Positions 1 through 10,083 of a stretch of 64,000 nt of DNA are shown here, one piece after another (the stretch's first letter is position 1; every line of letters begins with the position of its first letter). Both the position numbers and the translations under genes were made by a program. The stretch is taken from assembly GCF_008365385.1 (NCBI RefSeq), contig NZ_QOVF01000005.1:1-64000 (forward strand), in the 5' to 3' direction. This DNA is from Halopseudomonas laoshanensis (GTDB taxonomy: Bacteria > Pseudomonadota > Gammaproteobacteria > Pseudomonadales > Pseudomonadaceae). The notes under the pieces were generated by a model. That model was not told the DNA's origin. It did no database searches and was given only the letters and a program-made list of their open reading frames with translations.

Positions 1-97
1 TAAGGCGGCAGGGCACGCCGACCCGCCGTGAATACATCCCTGTAGGCTCATCACCGGCATCCATGCCGGAGACGGTCGGCTTACCCCTGCCGCCTTA
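1..97 (+). repeat. Cloverleaf-like intergenic repeat, copy 1
   Basis: An imperfect palindrome closed by a perfect 13-bp inverted repeat (1-13 against 85-97), with a second inner stem (17-23 against 74-80). Two short hairpins sit inside: 33-44 (stem TACA/TGTA, loop TCCC) and 54-69 (stem CCGGCA/TGCCGG, loop TCCA). The 50-bp core 31-80 recurs in inverted orientation at 285-334 with one mismatch. No open reading frame or transposase is associated. It looks like a non-autonomous structured intergenic repeat. Similar elements with a CATCCCTG-type loop are common between genes in Pseudomonas and related marine gammaproteobacteria, but the family assignment here is from memory. Confidence 0.8.
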
Positions 98-270
98 CGC
101 ACGCCAACCGACTCCGTGTAATCCGCTTGCTGAATTTTGGGAAATCAAAAGGCAAATCTGCCTGGAACAAAATATCGAGACTGGATCCCCGCAGTAGTTA
201 TGGGACACAGCGTTATCGTTATTACGCTTTAAAAACCAGAAGGATGCACGGAGATATGGGATCAGGTTCA
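98..270. other. Gene-free spacer between two repeat copies
   Basis: This stretch separates the two inverted repeat copies. It is visibly more AT-rich than the flanking genes and contains no convincing reading frame, ribosome-binding site or hairpin. The stop of rnhB lies in copy 2 (271-362), so the spacer is downstream of that operon. The next gene on the left, often dnaE in Pseudomonas, is outside the window. Confidence 0.6.
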
Positions 271-362
271 GGTTGGCGCGGTGCGCCGACCGTCTCCGGC
301 ATGGATGCCGGTGATGAGCCTACAGGGATGTATCCACGGCGTGTCGGCGCACCGCGCCAACC
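271..362 (-). repeat. Cloverleaf-like intergenic repeat, copy 2 (overlaps rnhB)
   Basis: This is the inverted partner of copy 1. It is closed by a perfect 20-bp inverted repeat (271-290 against 343-362) and contains the same two inner hairpins (296-311 and 321-332). Its core 285-334 matches copy 1 on the other strand at 49 of 50 positions. The outer stems of the two copies differ in sequence, yet each pairs perfectly within itself, which points to selection for structure. Positions 320-362 are read as the last 13 codons and the stop codon of rnhB. Confidence 0.8.
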
Positions 363-1003
363 TGAATCTGGTCAAAACCCGGACCCGAACCAAGACCAGC
401 AGAATCCAAAGCATCCCGCACTGGAGAAAACGAGCGCCGATGGATCGCAGTAGCCCCCAGCTCCCGCAGCGCCGACAGATGCACCGGAGTGGGATAACCC
501 TTGTGCTGGGCGATGCCGTAGCCCGGATAGAGCAGTTCCAGCTCCTGCATCTCCCGATCACGCGAGACCTTGGCCAGAATCGAAGCCGCCGCAATGGCCG
601 GGACCCGGGAGTCGCCCTTGATCACCGGTTCACTGGGCATCGGCAAGATCGGGCAGCGATTACCATCCACCAGCACCCGGTCCGGGCGAACAGACAACCC
701 TGCGACCGCGCGCTGCATCGCCAACATGGTCGCATGCAGGATATTGAGCTGATCGATTTCTTCGACTTCCGCCCGCGCGATACACCAGGCCAGAGCGCGC
801 TCCTGAATAATAGGAAACAAGGCTTCCCGGCGCGCAGCCGTCAGCTTCTTGGAATCATTCAGACCCTCGATGGGGCGCAGTGGATCGAGTATCACCGCAG
901 CAGTAACCACCGCACCGCAGAGCGGGCCGCGGCCGACTTCGTCTACGCCGGCAACCAGCTCGTCACCCACCGGCGCGTACCAATCGATCATCATCTGGGT
1001 CAT
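320..1003 (-). CDS. rnhB: Ribonuclease HII with repeat-derived C-terminal tail
   Basis: RNase HII cleaves the RNA strand of RNA-DNA hybrids and starts removal of ribonucleotides misincorporated in DNA; it is a cytoplasmic enzyme. The 227-residue product has the catalytic acid cluster: D21-E22 in DEVGRG, D113 in VDGNRCP and D131 in KGDSRV. The family is usually about 200 residues. Here the conserved domain ends near the RRSFSPVR motif, and a tail of roughly 25 residues follows. The last 13 residues ([13 protein letters not shown]) and the stop are encoded by repeat copy 2. The start ATG overlaps the stop of lpxB by 4 bp (ATGA), so translation is probably coupled. Identification is secure; whether the tail matters is unknown. 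Confidence 0.95.
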   Translation of the reverse strand: MTQMMIDWYAPVGDELVAGVDEVGRGPLCGAVVTAAVILDPLRPIEGLNDSKKLTAARREALFPIIQERALAWCIARAEVEEIDQLNILHATMLAMQRAVAGLSVRPDRVLVDGNRCPILPMPSEPVIKGDSRVPAIAAASILAKVSRDREMQELELLYPGYGIAQHKGYPTPVHLSALRELGATAIHRRSFSPVRDALDSAGLGSGPGFDQIQVGAVRRHAVDTSL

Positions 1004-2184
1004 ACCAACCTACCCTTCTTGCGCATCAATTCAATTACCGCTTCAGCAGCCGACTCATCGGCATTGCGGCGCAACAGTTCATGCAACTGCATGAAGGTCG
1101 CCTGCGTCGCCTCAGCTTCCTCAGTAGGACCAAGACGCTCCAACAGCGCCTGACCCATCGCGTCCGGTGTGGCTGCATCCTGCAGAAATTCTGGCACGAC
1201 CTCGCGACCGGCCAACAGATTGGGCAAGGATACATGCCCAACCTTGACCAGACGTTTGAGAATCTTGAACGTCAGGCTAGCCATACGGTAAGCAACGACC
1301 ATCGGCCGTTTAAACAACATGGCTTCCAGTGTAGCCGTACCCGAGGCGATCAAGACCGCATCACAAGCAGCCAGTGCCTCATGGGCCTGGCCGTCAAGCA
1401 ACGTCAGTGGTAATGATAATCCGCTCTCGGCCAGTATGGCTTCGATCTGCACTCGGCGCTCAGCGTTGGCGCAGGGCATCACAAACTGCAACTGTGGCTG
1501 GCGTTCAAGGCACCAAGCAGCGGTTTGCAGAAACAGCAGACCCAGTTTCCGCAGTTCGCCATTGCGACTCCCCGGCATCAGCGCTACCACGCGGGAATCT
1601 GCTGCCAAGCCCAAGGCCGCTCGTGCTGCCTCGCGGTCTGGCTCAAGGGCGATTTGATCGGCCAGGGTGTGACCCACGCAGCGCACCGCCACACCATGTT
1701 TCTGATAAACCGCGTCCTCGAAAGGAAACAGCGTAAGCATCAGATCGGTAGATTCGCGGATACCCAGCACGCGCTTTTCGCGCCAGGCCCAAACCGAGGG
1801 GCTGACATAGTGAACGGTGGGGATACCGACTTCGCGTAGCTGCTTCTCGACATTCAGGGTGAAGTCAGGCGCATCGATTCCGATAAATACGTCTGGTTGC
1901 TGCGCTTTGAGATAGCTGACCAGGGACTTGCGAATGCGCAAAAGCTCGCGAAGACGACCCAGCACTTCAACCAGGCCCATCACCGACAAGCGCTCCATCG
2001 GCACCTGACTCTGCATACCCTGCGCAAGCATCCGCGGACCGCCAATGCCGATAAAGCGGGCATCTGGATATTGACGCTTGAGTGCACGGATCAGTCCAGC
2101 GCCCAGGGTGTCGCCGGACGCTTCACCGGCAACCAGCGCAATACAAAGAGGGGGTGTAGCGGCCGAGTCGGCGGGCACGGACAT
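1000..2184 (-). CDS. lpxB: Lipid-A-disaccharide synthase
   Basis: LpxB is a peripheral inner-membrane GT19 glycosyltransferase. It joins UDP-2,3-diacylglucosamine and lipid X to make the lipid A disaccharide. The 394-residue product has the N-terminal GEASGD motif (about residues 20-25), the FIGIDAPDF segment, the conserved [11 protein letters not shown] stretch and the MPGSRNGEL motif of the C-terminal nucleotide-binding half, all typical of LpxB. Length is normal. It lies between lpxA (2-bp gap) and rnhB (4-bp overlap) in the fabZ-lpxA-lpxB-rnhB arrangement that is standard in gammaproteobacteria. Confidence 0.97.
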   Translation of the reverse strand: MSVPADSAATPPLCIALVAGEASGDTLGAGLIRALKRQYPDARFIGIGGPRMLAQGMQSQVPMERLSVMGLVEVLGRLRELLRIRKSLVSYLKAQQPDVFIGIDAPDFTLNVEKQLREVGIPTVHYVSPSVWAWREKRVLGIRESTDLMLTLFPFEDAVYQKHGVAVRCVGHTLADQIALEPDREAARAALGLAADSRVVALMPGSRNGELRKLGLLFLQTAAWCLERQPQLQFVMPCANAERRVQIEAILAESGLSLPLTLLDGQAHEALAACDAVLIASGTATLEAMLFKRPMVVAYRMASLTFKILKRLVKVGHVSLPNLLAGREVVPEFLQDAATPDAMGQALLERLGPTEEAEATQATFMQLHELLRRNADESAAEAVIELMRKKGRLV

Positions 2185-2186
2185 GA

Positions 2187-2963
2187 CTAGCGGGTAATAC
2201 CGCGGGTAGAAGCGACAATCGAGTCGCGGTAAAGCGCAATTTCAGTAAACTGCTGAGCAGGCTCTTCCAACGCCTTGAGTGCGTCTTGCAGCGTCAGACC
2301 CTGACGATAGACGACCTTGTAGGCTCGGCGCAGTGCCGCCACTAATTCGGGACTGAACCCACGGCGGCGCATGCCTTCGAAATTCATGCCGTGGGCGCTG
2401 GCCGGGTTGCCGCCGACCATCACATAAGCCGGAATATCCTTGAACACTGCACTGTTGGCGGCACTCATGGACCAGGCACCGAGATGACAAAACTGGTGGA
2501 CGGTGGTGTACCCACCGAGAATCGCACCATCACCGACACGCACATGTCCTGCGATAGTGGCATTGTTAGCCATGATGATGTGATCGCCGACGACGCAGTC
2601 ATGCGCCACGTGCACATAAGCCATCAGCAGGTTGTGGCTGCCGATGGTCGTGACGCCGCGATCCTGGACAGTGCCGCGGTGCAGCGTGCAGCCTTCACGA
2701 ATCACATTGTGGTCACCAATCACCAGACGGGTGGCCTCACCGTTGTATTTCTTGTCCTGACAATCTTCCCCGACAGAAGAAAACTGAAAGATACGATTGT
2801 GCTGGCCAATAGTGGTCGGCCCGCGAATAACCACATGCGGCCCGACAACCGTACCGGCGCCTATTTCAACGTCCGGTCCGATCAATGTCCATGGCCCAAC
2901 TTCAACGTCTTCAGCCAGCCGGGCGGACGGATCAACGATCGCCTGGGGATGAATTCGACTCAT
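2187..2963 (-). CDS. lpxA: UDP-N-acetylglucosamine acyltransferase
   Basis: LpxA performs the first step of lipid A synthesis, moving a 3-hydroxyacyl chain from acyl-carrier protein to UDP-GlcNAc. The 258-residue protein consists of hexapeptide repeats forming a left-handed beta helix, followed by an alpha-helical C-terminus. The probable catalytic base is H121 in the [10 protein letters not shown] motif. The ATG at 2963 was chosen because it begins with [10 protein letters not shown], the normal family start, and overlaps the fabZ stop by 4 bp (ATGA); the frame stays open further upstream but only into fabZ. The preferred acyl-chain length cannot be read confidently from the sequence. Confidence 0.97.
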   Translation of the reverse strand: MSRIHPQAIVDPSARLAEDVEVGPWTLIGPDVEIGAGTVVGPHVVIRGPTTIGQHNRIFQFSSVGEDCQDKKYNGEATRLVIGDHNVIREGCTLHRGTVQDRGVTTIGSHNLLMAYVHVAHDCVVGDHIIMANNATIAGHVRVGDGAILGGYTTVHQFCHLGAWSMSAANSAVFKDIPAYVMVGGNPASAHGMNFEGMRRRGFSPELVAALRRAYKVVYRQGLTLQDALKALEEPAQQFTEIALYRDSIVASTRGITR

Positions 2964-3397
2964 ATTTTGTGTTCCGCACAGATGATTTCGCCCGAACAGG
3001 CCTCTTTGCCATCCACCATAGCGCGACAGGCAAACTTCCATATTCCACGACGATTGCTCAGATGCTGAGCTTCCAGGTGCAGTTGGTCACCTGGCACTAC
3101 CGGCTGGCGGAAGCGCAGCTTGTCGGTGCCGACAAAGTAGTACAGGGTGCCGTCGGCGGGCTTGAGATTCATCATCTTGAAGCCCAACAACCCAGCGGCC
3201 TGGGCCATCGCTTCGATGATCAGTACACCTGGCATGATCGGGTGCTCGGGGAAATGGCCATTAAAGAAAGGCTCATTCACCGATACGTTCTTGTAGGCGC
3301 GAATATGGCGAGCCTCCAGATCCAGCTCGAGGACCCTGTCCACCAGTAGAAACGGGTAGCGGTGGGGCAGGTATTCTTTTATTTCCTTGATATCCAT
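2960..3397 (-). CDS. fabZ: 3-hydroxyacyl-ACP dehydratase
   Basis: FabZ dehydrates beta-hydroxyacyl-ACP in type II fatty-acid elongation. It shares the 3-hydroxyacyl-ACP pool with LpxA and LpxD, which is the usual explanation for its place in the lpx cluster. The 145-residue hot-dog-fold protein has the active-site histidine H48 in [11 protein letters not shown] and the glutamate E62 in IIEAMAQ. Length is typical. It lies 50 bp downstream of lpxD and overlaps lpxA by 4 bp. Confidence 0.97.
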   Translation of the reverse strand: MDIKEIKEYLPHRYPFLLVDRVLELDLEARHIRAYKNVSVNEPFFNGHFPEHPIMPGVLIIEAMAQAAGLLGFKMMNLKPADGTLYYFVGTDKLRFRQPVVPGDQLHLEAQHLSNRRGIWKFACRAMVDGKEACSGEIICAEHKI

Positions 3398-3447
3398 GTA
3401 TTCGCAGGCCTTGCACTAAAATTGTAGGCGCCGGGGTAAGGCGCAGT

Positions 3448-4521
3448 TCAGGACTCAGATGAGCCCTGAGTTCCCTGAGTCACGATCAGCAGTTGCTTTT
3501 CCAGCTGCTGAACCCTTTTCGCCATTGTATCGAGTTGACGTATGCGTGCGGCGCTCTTTTTCCAGTCGGCTGCCGGCTGCATCGCCGTCCCCGAGGAATA
3601 GGCACCCGGCTCAGTGATGGAACGGGTGACCATGGTCATACCGCTGACAAAGACGTTGTCGCAGATTTCAATATGCCCAACCATGCCAACACCGCCAGCA
3701 ATGGTGCAGTGCTTGCCAATCCGCGTGCTGCCGGAGATGCCCACACAAGCGGCCATCGCCGTGTGATCGCCGATCTGCACGTTGTGCGCAATCTGAATCT
3801 GGTTATCCAGCTTTACGCCATCGCCAATCCGCGTATCGGATAGCGCGCCACGATCGATAGTGGTGTTCGCGCCGATCTCGACATCATCACCAATACGCAC
3901 GCCACCGATCTGGGCGATTTTCTGCCACCGGCCCTGTTCCGCAGCAAAACCGAAACCTTCTGAGCCGATAACGGCACCGGACTGGATAACTACCCGCTCA
4001 CCGATCGTCACGTCGTGATAAAGCGTAACGCGGGCCGCTAACCAGCCGCCGGCGCCAATAACGCAACGCGCACCGACAAAGCATTGCGCCCCAAGCGTTA
4101 CATTCGGGCCAATATGCGCGCCCGCTTCGACAACCACACCTGCAGCGATGCTTGCCGTGGGGTCGACTACGGCATCGTCGGCAATCACTGCCGTGGGATG
4201 AACCCCTGCTGAGGGCTTCGGTTTAGGGTCGAACAGATGGGATAAGCGCGCGTACATCAGATAGGGATTGGCAACCACAAGAGCGTTGCCCTTGAAGCCT
4301 TCCGCATCTGCTTCAGTCAGCAACACCGCGGCCGCGTGGGTGTCGGCAAGGTATTTGCGATATTGGCTGTTAGCGAGAAAGCTTAACTGTTCTGCGTTGG
4401 CCTCCTGCAGCGTAGCCAGGCCACGCACGAGTTGATCGGGGTTGCCGACCAGCCGTGCGTCCACCATCGCAGCGAGAGAAGCGAGCGTCCATGAGGCCGT
4501 ATTACTCACCTGCCGCCTCAA
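3448..4521 (-). CDS. lpxD: UDP-3-O-(3-hydroxyacyl)glucosamine N-acyltransferase
   Basis: LpxD adds the N-linked 3-hydroxyacyl chain in the third step of lipid A synthesis. The 357-residue product has an N-terminal uridine-binding domain (about 1-105), a long hexapeptide-repeat beta helix (about 105-310) and a C-terminal helical segment rich in charged residues. The active-site histidine is in the [11 protein letters not shown] stretch. The start codon overlaps the stop of the upstream Skp/OmpH gene by 4 bp. The adjacency skp-lpxD-fabZ-lpxA is standard. Confidence 0.96.
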   Translation of the reverse strand: MRRQVSNTASWTLASLAAMVDARLVGNPDQLVRGLATLQEANAEQLSFLANSQYRKYLADTHAAAVLLTEADAEGFKGNALVVANPYLMYARLSHLFDPKPKPSAGVHPTAVIADDAVVDPTASIAAGVVVEAGAHIGPNVTLGAQCFVGARCVIGAGGWLAARVTLYHDVTIGERVVIQSGAVIGSEGFGFAAEQGRWQKIAQIGGVRIGDDVEIGANTTIDRGALSDTRIGDGVKLDNQIQIAHNVQIGDHTAMAACVGISGSTRIGKHCTIAGGVGMVGHIEICDNVFVSGMTMVTRSITEPGAYSSGTAMQPAADWKKSAARIRQLDTMAKRVQQLEKQLLIVTQGTQGSSES

Positions 4522-5024
4522 CGAATGCTGTTCAGGCGCTCGATGACCTGGCGAGTGATGTCATACTCAGCCTTCACATCGACAACGGCACTGCGGTCCA
4601 GAACCAAGTCAAATCCACCAGCCTGAATGGCAGCTTCCACAGCTTGATCAAGACGCGGCTTGAGTGTTTCAAGCATTTCGCGGTCTGATCCAGCTTTAGC
4701 TTCATTCAGCTCCTTGGACTGCGCCTGGAACTCGCGGGCTTTCTGACGGAACTCAAGCTCCAACTTTTCCAGCTCGGTCTGATTCAGCTTCTCGCCTTCA
4801 CGTTGCATACGTTCCTGCAGACGCTTGGCTTCGGCTTCCAGATTGCGCAAACGCTGCAGCTGGGTGCCAAATTTCTTTTCGGCATCGACTGAATATTTCT
4901 TGGCTGCATCCGACTCCAGCAGCGCCATCTGATAATCCAGAACGGCAATTTTCATCTGGGCGGCTGCCGGGAAGCTGGCAAGAACCAGTACCGACATGAT
5001 TGCAACACCTATAATCTTGCGCAC
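4518..5024 (-). CDS. skp: Periplasmic chaperone Skp/OmpH
   Basis: Skp is a trimeric periplasmic holdase that carries unfolded outer-membrane proteins to the Bam complex. The 168-residue precursor has a signal peptide (charged start, hydrophobic [14 protein letters not shown], cleavage after AAAQ) and then a long charged coiled-coil region (about residues 45-115) forming the tentacles. I place the start at a GTG at 5024: it gives the usual VRKIIG start and has AGGAG 7 nt upstream. The frame is open further up, but that would overlap bamA and bury the signal peptide. It lies 37 bp downstream of bamA and overlaps lpxD by 4 bp. Confidence 0.93.
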   Translation of the reverse strand: MRKIIGVAIMSVLVLASFPAAAQMKIAVLDYQMALLESDAAKKYSVDAEKKFGTQLQRLRNLEAEAKRLQERMQREGEKLNQTELEKLELEFRQKAREFQAQSKELNEAKAGSDREMLETLKPRLDQAVEAAIQAGGFDLVLDRSAVVDVKAEYDITRQVIERLNSIR

Positions 5025-5061
5025 TCTACAGCTCCTGTTAATCGTCTTTGGGGGTCTGGCT

Positions 5062-7413
5062 TCAGAATGTCTGACCCAGGGTAAACTGGAATACTTGTGT
5101 GTCATCCGCCGACTCGCTGTTCAACGGTGCGGCCAAACTGAAGCCCAATGGGCCCAGAGCCGTGATCCATGACAAACCAACACCGGCACTGTAGCGCAAA
5201 TCGCCTACATCTACCTTGCCACAGCCGGGATTATTGTCGCCACTGGGCAGCGTAGTGCTTGTGCAGTAAGTGTCATACACGTTACCCACGTCCAGGAACA
5301 ACACCGTACGCAGCGCGCTCTGGTCCTGAATGAAGGGTACTGGGAAGATCAATTCCGCGCCGCCGGTCACTTTGATGTTACCGCCGAACGGCAGCTCATC
5401 GCGGTCCGGATCATTGTCACTCGGCGTGCTCTTGGGTCCCAGCGTACTGTCACGGAAGCCACGTACCGAACCAATACCACCAGCATAGTAATGTTCATAG
5501 AAAGGTACTGACTGCGTAGAGCCAAAGCGGCGGGCAAAGCCAAGATTGGTATGCATGCGCAATGTCAGGTCTTCCGAGACCGGGAAGAACCGTTGAGCAC
5601 GGTAATCAAGCTTGTAGAAATACAGATCACTGCCCGGCAAGGTGGTTTCAAAGCTGGCCGACTGCGAAAAGCCTCGGTCCGGGAACACGCCGCGGTTGAG
5701 CGTGGACTGCGACCAGGTCGAGTTGAACTTGAAGTTGGTAAAGGTATCGCCCTCGGTCTCGAGGAAGTCGCGGATTTCCTGAACCGTATAAACACCCTCT
5801 TTGATTTCATCCTGCTGCGCAGTCAGACCGAAGGATAGCCGCGAGGTATCACTGATCGGATAACCGATATTGAAACCGGCGCCGTAAGAGTCGACTGCAT
5901 AGCTGGAGATATCAACGTTCAGCTCATCGTAATCGGTGGTGCGATAGAAGGCGTTGTAACCCAGGCTGACACCGTCAACGGTGAAGTACGGGTTAAGGAA
6001 GCCAAAAGACAAGGCTGTCTGGTACTCGGACCGGTTAGCGCTGATGCTGACCCGATTACCCGAACCGAAGAAGTTGTTCTGGCTGATCGAGCCACCGAGG
6101 ATCAAACCGGTGCCCTGGGCAAAACCCAGGCTCGCGGTGATCGAACCAGAAGGCTGCTCTTCCACGGTGTAATTCACGTCGATCAGATCGTCGGCGCCAG
6201 GAACCTGTACGGTCTCAACGTCCACTTCCTTGAAGAAACCCAACCGCTCCAGCCGCACCTTGGACTGATCGATCAGGTAGGTAGAAGCCCAACCGCCTTC
6301 CATCTGGCGCATTTCCCGACGCAACACTTCGTCATCGGTCTTGGTATTGCCACGGAAGTTGATGCGGTTGACGTAAGCACGCTTACCCGGATCGACGAAG
6401 AAGGTCACGGCAACCGTACGATCTTCTTCATTGATCTCAGGGATGCCGTTGACGTTGGCGAAGGTGTAGCCCTCGTTACCCAGGCGACGGCTGATCAAAT
6501 CGGAAGTTGAGGTCATGACCTGACGAGAGAACACTTGACCCGGCTCGATCAGCAAAAGCCCATCGAGTGCAGACTCTTCAACAACCAGATCGCCGGACAG
6601 CTTGACGTCGCTGACGGTGTACAGCTCACCTTCATTGACGTTTACGGTCACATAGACGTTCTTCTTGTCTGGCGTGATGGACACCTGAGTCGAGGCGATA
6701 TCCATGTTGATATAGCCGCGATCCAGATACCAGGAACGCAGACGCTCCAGGTCACCAGAGAGCTTCTCACGGGAATATTTGTCGTCATTGCGGAAGAACG
6801 ACAGCAGGTTGGAACTCTTGAGCTCAAACAGATTGGTCAACTCGTCGTTGGTAAAGACCGTGTTACCTACGACGTTGACGTTCTTGATGGAGGCGACTTC
6901 GCCTTCATTGATATCAATTTTCAGCGTTACCCGATTACGCGGCTCAGCAATCACTTCGGTTTCGATACCAGCCGAATAGCGACCCTGGGCGACATACTGG
7001 CGCAGCAATTCGTTACGTACACCGTCAAGTGTGGCTTGCTGGAATATCTCCCCTTCCGCCAGGCCCGCTGCAGTCAGACCGCTGAGCAGGTCTTCACTTT
7101 CAATAGCCTTGTTGCCTTCCAGTTCGATGGCAGCAATGGAGGGTCTCTCGACCACGGTAATGACCAGCACACTGCCATCACGACCGAGCTGAATATCTTC
7201 GAAGAAGCCGGTGCGGAAGAGTGAGCGAGTAGCTTCAACCAGCTTCTGGTCATCCACTTGCTCACCGATATCCAACGGCAAGGCACCGAACACGCTGCCA
7301 GCGGAAACACGCTGCAACCCATTGATGCGGATGTCGGAGATCTGGAAGGCGTCGGCAAAAGCTCCTGGCGCCAGGAGTATCAGCAATAGCGCAGGCAATA
7401 GGTAACGTTTCAT
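5062..7413 (-). CDS. bamA: Outer-membrane protein assembly factor BamA
   Basis: BamA is the Omp85-family core of the BAM complex that folds beta-barrel proteins into the outer membrane. The 783-residue precursor has a signal peptide (MKRYLLPALLLILLAPGAFA), five POTRA repeats (about 21-420) and a 16-strand barrel (about 425-783). It ends in the C-terminal phenylalanine typical of outer-membrane barrels (FTLGQTF). The conserved VRGF of loop 6 is present in SVRGFRDSTLGP. The ATG at 7413 was chosen because it begins the signal peptide; the open frame upstream runs toward rseP without a plausible start. Upstream rseP and downstream skp is the standard arrangement. Confidence 0.97.
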   Translation of the reverse strand: MKRYLLPALLLILLAPGAFADAFQISDIRINGLQRVSAGSVFGALPLDIGEQVDDQKLVEATRSLFRTGFFEDIQLGRDGSVLVITVVERPSIAAIELEGNKAIESEDLLSGLTAAGLAEGEIFQQATLDGVRNELLRQYVAQGRYSAGIETEVIAEPRNRVTLKIDINEGEVASIKNVNVVGNTVFTNDELTNLFELKSSNLLSFFRNDDKYSREKLSGDLERLRSWYLDRGYINMDIASTQVSITPDKKNVYVTVNVNEGELYTVSDVKLSGDLVVEESALDGLLLIEPGQVFSRQVMTSTSDLISRRLGNEGYTFANVNGIPEINEEDRTVAVTFFVDPGKRAYVNRINFRGNTKTDDEVLRREMRQMEGGWASTYLIDQSKVRLERLGFFKEVDVETVQVPGADDLIDVNYTVEEQPSGSITASLGFAQGTGLILGGSISQNNFFGSGNRVSISANRSEYQTALSFGFLNPYFTVDGVSLGYNAFYRTTDYDELNVDISSYAVDSYGAGFNIGYPISDTSRLSFGLTAQQDEIKEGVYTVQEIRDFLETEGDTFTNFKFNSTWSQSTLNRGVFPDRGFSQSASFETTLPGSDLYFYKLDYRAQRFFPVSEDLTLRMHTNLGFARRFGSTQSVPFYEHYYAGGIGSVRGFRDSTLGPKSTPSDNDPDRDELPFGGNIKVTGGAELIFPVPFIQDQSALRTVLFLDVGNVYDTYCTSTTLPSGDNNPGCGKVDVGDLRYSAGVGLSWITALGPLGFSLAAPLNSESADDTQVFQFTLGQTF

Positions 7414-7490
7414 GAAATCCGTTCTGGCTGACTGGTTAAATTCGTTTCCGCCGCAACCGGCAGAGCGTGTTCTTGCGTGCCCGAGCTTGT

Positions 7491-8849
7491 TCAACCCAGG
7501 CGGCTTATGTCGTTGTAGATAGCAAATAGCATCACGCCGACAATCAGCGTCAGACCTATCTGCAACCCCCAGGCCTGAATGCGTTCTGACAGCGGCTTGC
7601 CCCGTATCCATTCAGCCGTGTAATAGACCAGATGACCGCCATCCAATACCGGAATAGGCAGCAGATTAAGCACACCCAGACTGATACTCAAGTAGGCAAT
7701 GAAGTTCAGAAAACTCTCAGGACCTGACTTGGCCGAAGCGCCCGCCACTTTAGCAATGGTTATCGGACCACTCAAGTTTTTTGCCGAGACAAGCCCGGTC
7801 AACATCTTTTTCAACGAGTCCAGGGTCAGAACAGTCATGTCCCAGGTCTTCGCCGCGGCGAAAGGAATGGCCACCAGAGGGTTGTAATCAATTGATCGAA
7901 CCATATGCTCTGGCCATTCGAAGGCAGCGACTCCAGCCCCAACAAATCCAGAGATTTCACCATCCTGCTCCCGGCTTTGCGGCGTCACAGTCAGCAGCAT
8001 GAGTTGACCGTCACGCTCAATACCTATTTCGAGCGGTTCACCCGGACTGGCTTGAATCGCCGGCACCACCTGATCCAGCCAGTTATCCACCGGCTCACCG
8101 TCGATGCTGACAATCAAGTCCCCGGAGCGCAGCCCGGCAGCCTCGGCCGCGCCATCTGGACTGATCTCACCCAACAGTGGCGGCACCTCAGGCCTCCAGC
8201 TGGTCAAGCCAAGCGCGGCAATAGGGTCCGGCTGGTCCGCTCCGCGCAGCCAGTCGTTCAATACCAGGGTATAGGATTGTGGCGTAGCGCCGGGGCCATC
8301 GATGGCCATGACCTGCATCTGCCCGGTTTCGCCGAGACGCCGGATAAGCTGCAGATTGACGTCGTGCCAGCTTCGCGTCTCGGCACCATCAACCTCAACG
8401 ACTTCAAGACCTTGGACCAATCCGGCGCGAGCAGCGACGCTACCCGGCTCAACAGGCCCCAGTACCGGCGCCAGCGTGGTTATGCCGATAACAGCAACCA
8501 ACCAAAAGGCCAGAATAGCCAGCAGGAAATTGGCGATGGGGCCAGCAGCGACGATGGCGATACGCTTCTTGACGTCCTTGCGATTGAACGCCTGATCCAG
8601 CTCCGCTTCGTCGACTGGGCCCTCGCGTTCATCCAGCATTTTCACGTAGCCGCCCAGCGGGATGGCTGCGATCACAAATTCGGTACCGCGTTTGTCATGC
8701 CAGCGGCATAGCGCCGAGCCAAACCCGATGGAAAAGCGTAAAACCTTGACGCCACAACGCCGTGCCACCCAAAAATGGCCATACTCGTGAATGGTCACCA
8801 GCAGTCCCAGCGCCACAACAGTGGCCAGCAGGGTGAATAACAGATCCAT
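7491..8849 (-). CDS. rseP: Site-2 intramembrane metalloprotease RseP (MucP)
   Basis: RseP is the inner-membrane zinc protease that makes the second cut in anti-sigma factor RseA/MucA, releasing RpoE/AlgU. The 452-residue protein has the zinc motif HEYGH (H21-H25) in the first membrane segment, a second membrane segment after the MRE-type region, two tandem periplasmic PDZ domains (about 115-290), and the second active-site motif LLPIPVLDGGH near residue 400 in a C-terminal membrane segment. Its likely substrate, MucA, is encoded in this window at 58660-59280. It lies between dxr and bamA, as in other gammaproteobacteria. Confidence 0.96.
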   Translation of the reverse strand: MDLLFTLLATVVALGLLVTIHEYGHFWVARRCGVKVLRFSIGFGSALCRWHDKRGTEFVIAAIPLGGYVKMLDEREGPVDEAELDQAFNRKDVKKRIAIVAAGPIANFLLAILAFWLVAVIGITTLAPVLGPVEPGSVAARAGLVQGLEVVEVDGAETRSWHDVNLQLIRRLGETGQMQVMAIDGPGATPQSYTLVLNDWLRGADQPDPIAALGLTSWRPEVPPLLGEISPDGAAEAAGLRSGDLIVSIDGEPVDNWLDQVVPAIQASPGEPLEIGIERDGQLMLLTVTPQSREQDGEISGFVGAGVAAFEWPEHMVRSIDYNPLVAIPFAAAKTWDMTVLTLDSLKKMLTGLVSAKNLSGPITIAKVAGASAKSGPESFLNFIAYLSISLGVLNLLPIPVLDGGHLVYYTAEWIRGKPLSERIQAWGLQIGLTLIVGVMLFAIYNDISRLG

Positions 8850-8898
8850 TCAACGCCTCATCTGGAAGGTAAATGACGGAGACCCGAACCCGAGAGGT

Positions 8899-10083
8899 TC
8901 AGTGCCGGTTGGCAAGCCAGCGATGGGCATGCTCGCGAGCCAGAGCATCAGCGGCCATGATGTGATTCAGGTCTTGGACTGGCTCGGGGGCCATACGGTT
9001 CAGTGTCGCTTCGATGATAACAGGGATATCCGTAAATCCAATGCGCCCCGCCAGAAAAGCCTCCACGGCGACTTCATTGGCAGCGTTGAGCTGCGCGCAG
9101 GCCGTGCCACCGGCTTCTGCTGCCTGGCGCGCCAGCTCCAGACAGGGAAAAAGCTCCCGATCAGGCGCCCGGAAGTCCAGACGTCCTATGGCCAACAGGT
9201 CCAGAGCGTTTACACCCGAGTCAATCCGCTCAGGCCAGGCTAACGCGTGGGCGATAGGTGTGCGCATATCTGGGTTGCCCAATTGCGCGATGACCGATCC
9301 GTCCACATAGTCGACCAATGAGTGCACCACGCTCTGCGGGTGCACCACCACTTCAATCTGTTCCGGGCGAGCGTCGAACAGCCAACAGGCTTCGATCAGC
9401 TCCAGCCCCTTGTTCATCATGCTTGCCGAATCGACAGAAATTTTCTGCCCCATGGACCAGTTTGGGTGCGCGCAGGCCTGCTGCGGGGTGACGTTTTTCA
9501 GGTCCTGGGCGCACATATCCCGAAAAGGCCCGCCGGATGCGGTAAGCAGGATACGCCGTACCCCAACCTGCCCGAGGCCTGCGGCGTAATTGGCCGGCAT
9601 ACACTGGAATATGGCGTTGTGTTCACTGTCGATCGGCAACAGCACCGCGCCCGAATGGCGTACCGCCTGCATAAAGAGTGCACCGGACATTACCAGCGCT
9701 TCCTTGTTGGCCAGCAGCACGCGCTTGCCGGCCTGGACCGCAGCCAACGTAGGGGCAAGCCCGGCGGCGCCAACAATGGCTGCCATTACAGCGTCGACCT
9801 GGGGATCCTCAGCTACCTGAGCAAGAGCATTGCTGCCCCACAGCACCTCTGTTGTGCAGCCCGCCGCCCGCAGAGCCTGTTGCAGGCTTTTCGCCTGCTG
9901 CTCTTCGGCGACCACCGCAAATATCGGCCGATGCTCTAGGCACTGAGCCTGGAGCTCCGCCATGCGGCTGAACCCGGTGAGGGCATAAACCGCATATTGC
10001 TCACTATGGCGTGCAATAACATCCAGCGTACTGACACCGATAGAGCCAGTCGCGCCCAGCACCGTTATCCAGGTTTTGCTCAC
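8899..10083 (-). CDS. dxr: 1-deoxy-D-xylulose 5-phosphate reductoisomerase
   Basis: Dxr converts DXP to 2-C-methyl-D-erythritol 4-phosphate using NADPH and a divalent metal, the committed step of the MEP isoprenoid pathway. It therefore feeds undecaprenyl phosphate synthesis by the nearby uppS. The 394-residue protein has the NADPH-binding GATGSIG motif (10-16), the metal-binding [11 protein letters not shown] region (about 148-158) and the [14 protein letters not shown] segment. Length is normal. The start overlaps the cdsA stop by 4 bp (ATGA). Confidence 0.97.
   Translation of the reverse strand: MSKTWITVLGATGSIGVSTLDVIARHSEQYAVYALTGFSRMAELQAQCLEHRPIFAVVAEEQQAKSLQQALRAAGCTTEVLWGSNALAQVAEDPQVDAVMAAIVGAAGLAPTLAAVQAGKRVLLANKEALVMSGALFMQAVRHSGAVLLPIDSEHNAIFQCMPANYAAGLGQVGVRRILLTASGGPFRDMCAQDLKNVTPQQACAHPNWSMGQKISVDSASMMNKGLELIEACWLFDARPEQIEVVVHPQSVVHSLVDYVDGSVIAQLGNPDMRTPIAHALAWPERIDSGVNALDLLAIGRLDFRAPDRELFPCLELARQAAEAGGTACAQLNAANEVAVEAFLAGRIGFTDIPVIIEATLNRMAPEPVQDLNHIMAADALAREHAHRWLANRH

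Noticed and set aside
1..362. CRISPR-like repeats
   Set aside because: The two copies are inverted, not direct, with one spacer-sized gap and no cas genes.
127..453. Open frame of 108 codons on the plus strand across the spacer and repeat copy 2
   Set aside because: It crosses the palindromic repeat, lies antisense to the rnhB end, has no ribosome-binding site and resembles no known protein.
7414..7611. N-terminal extension of bamA by 66 codons
   Set aside because: It would place the clear signal peptide internally and would overlap rseP.
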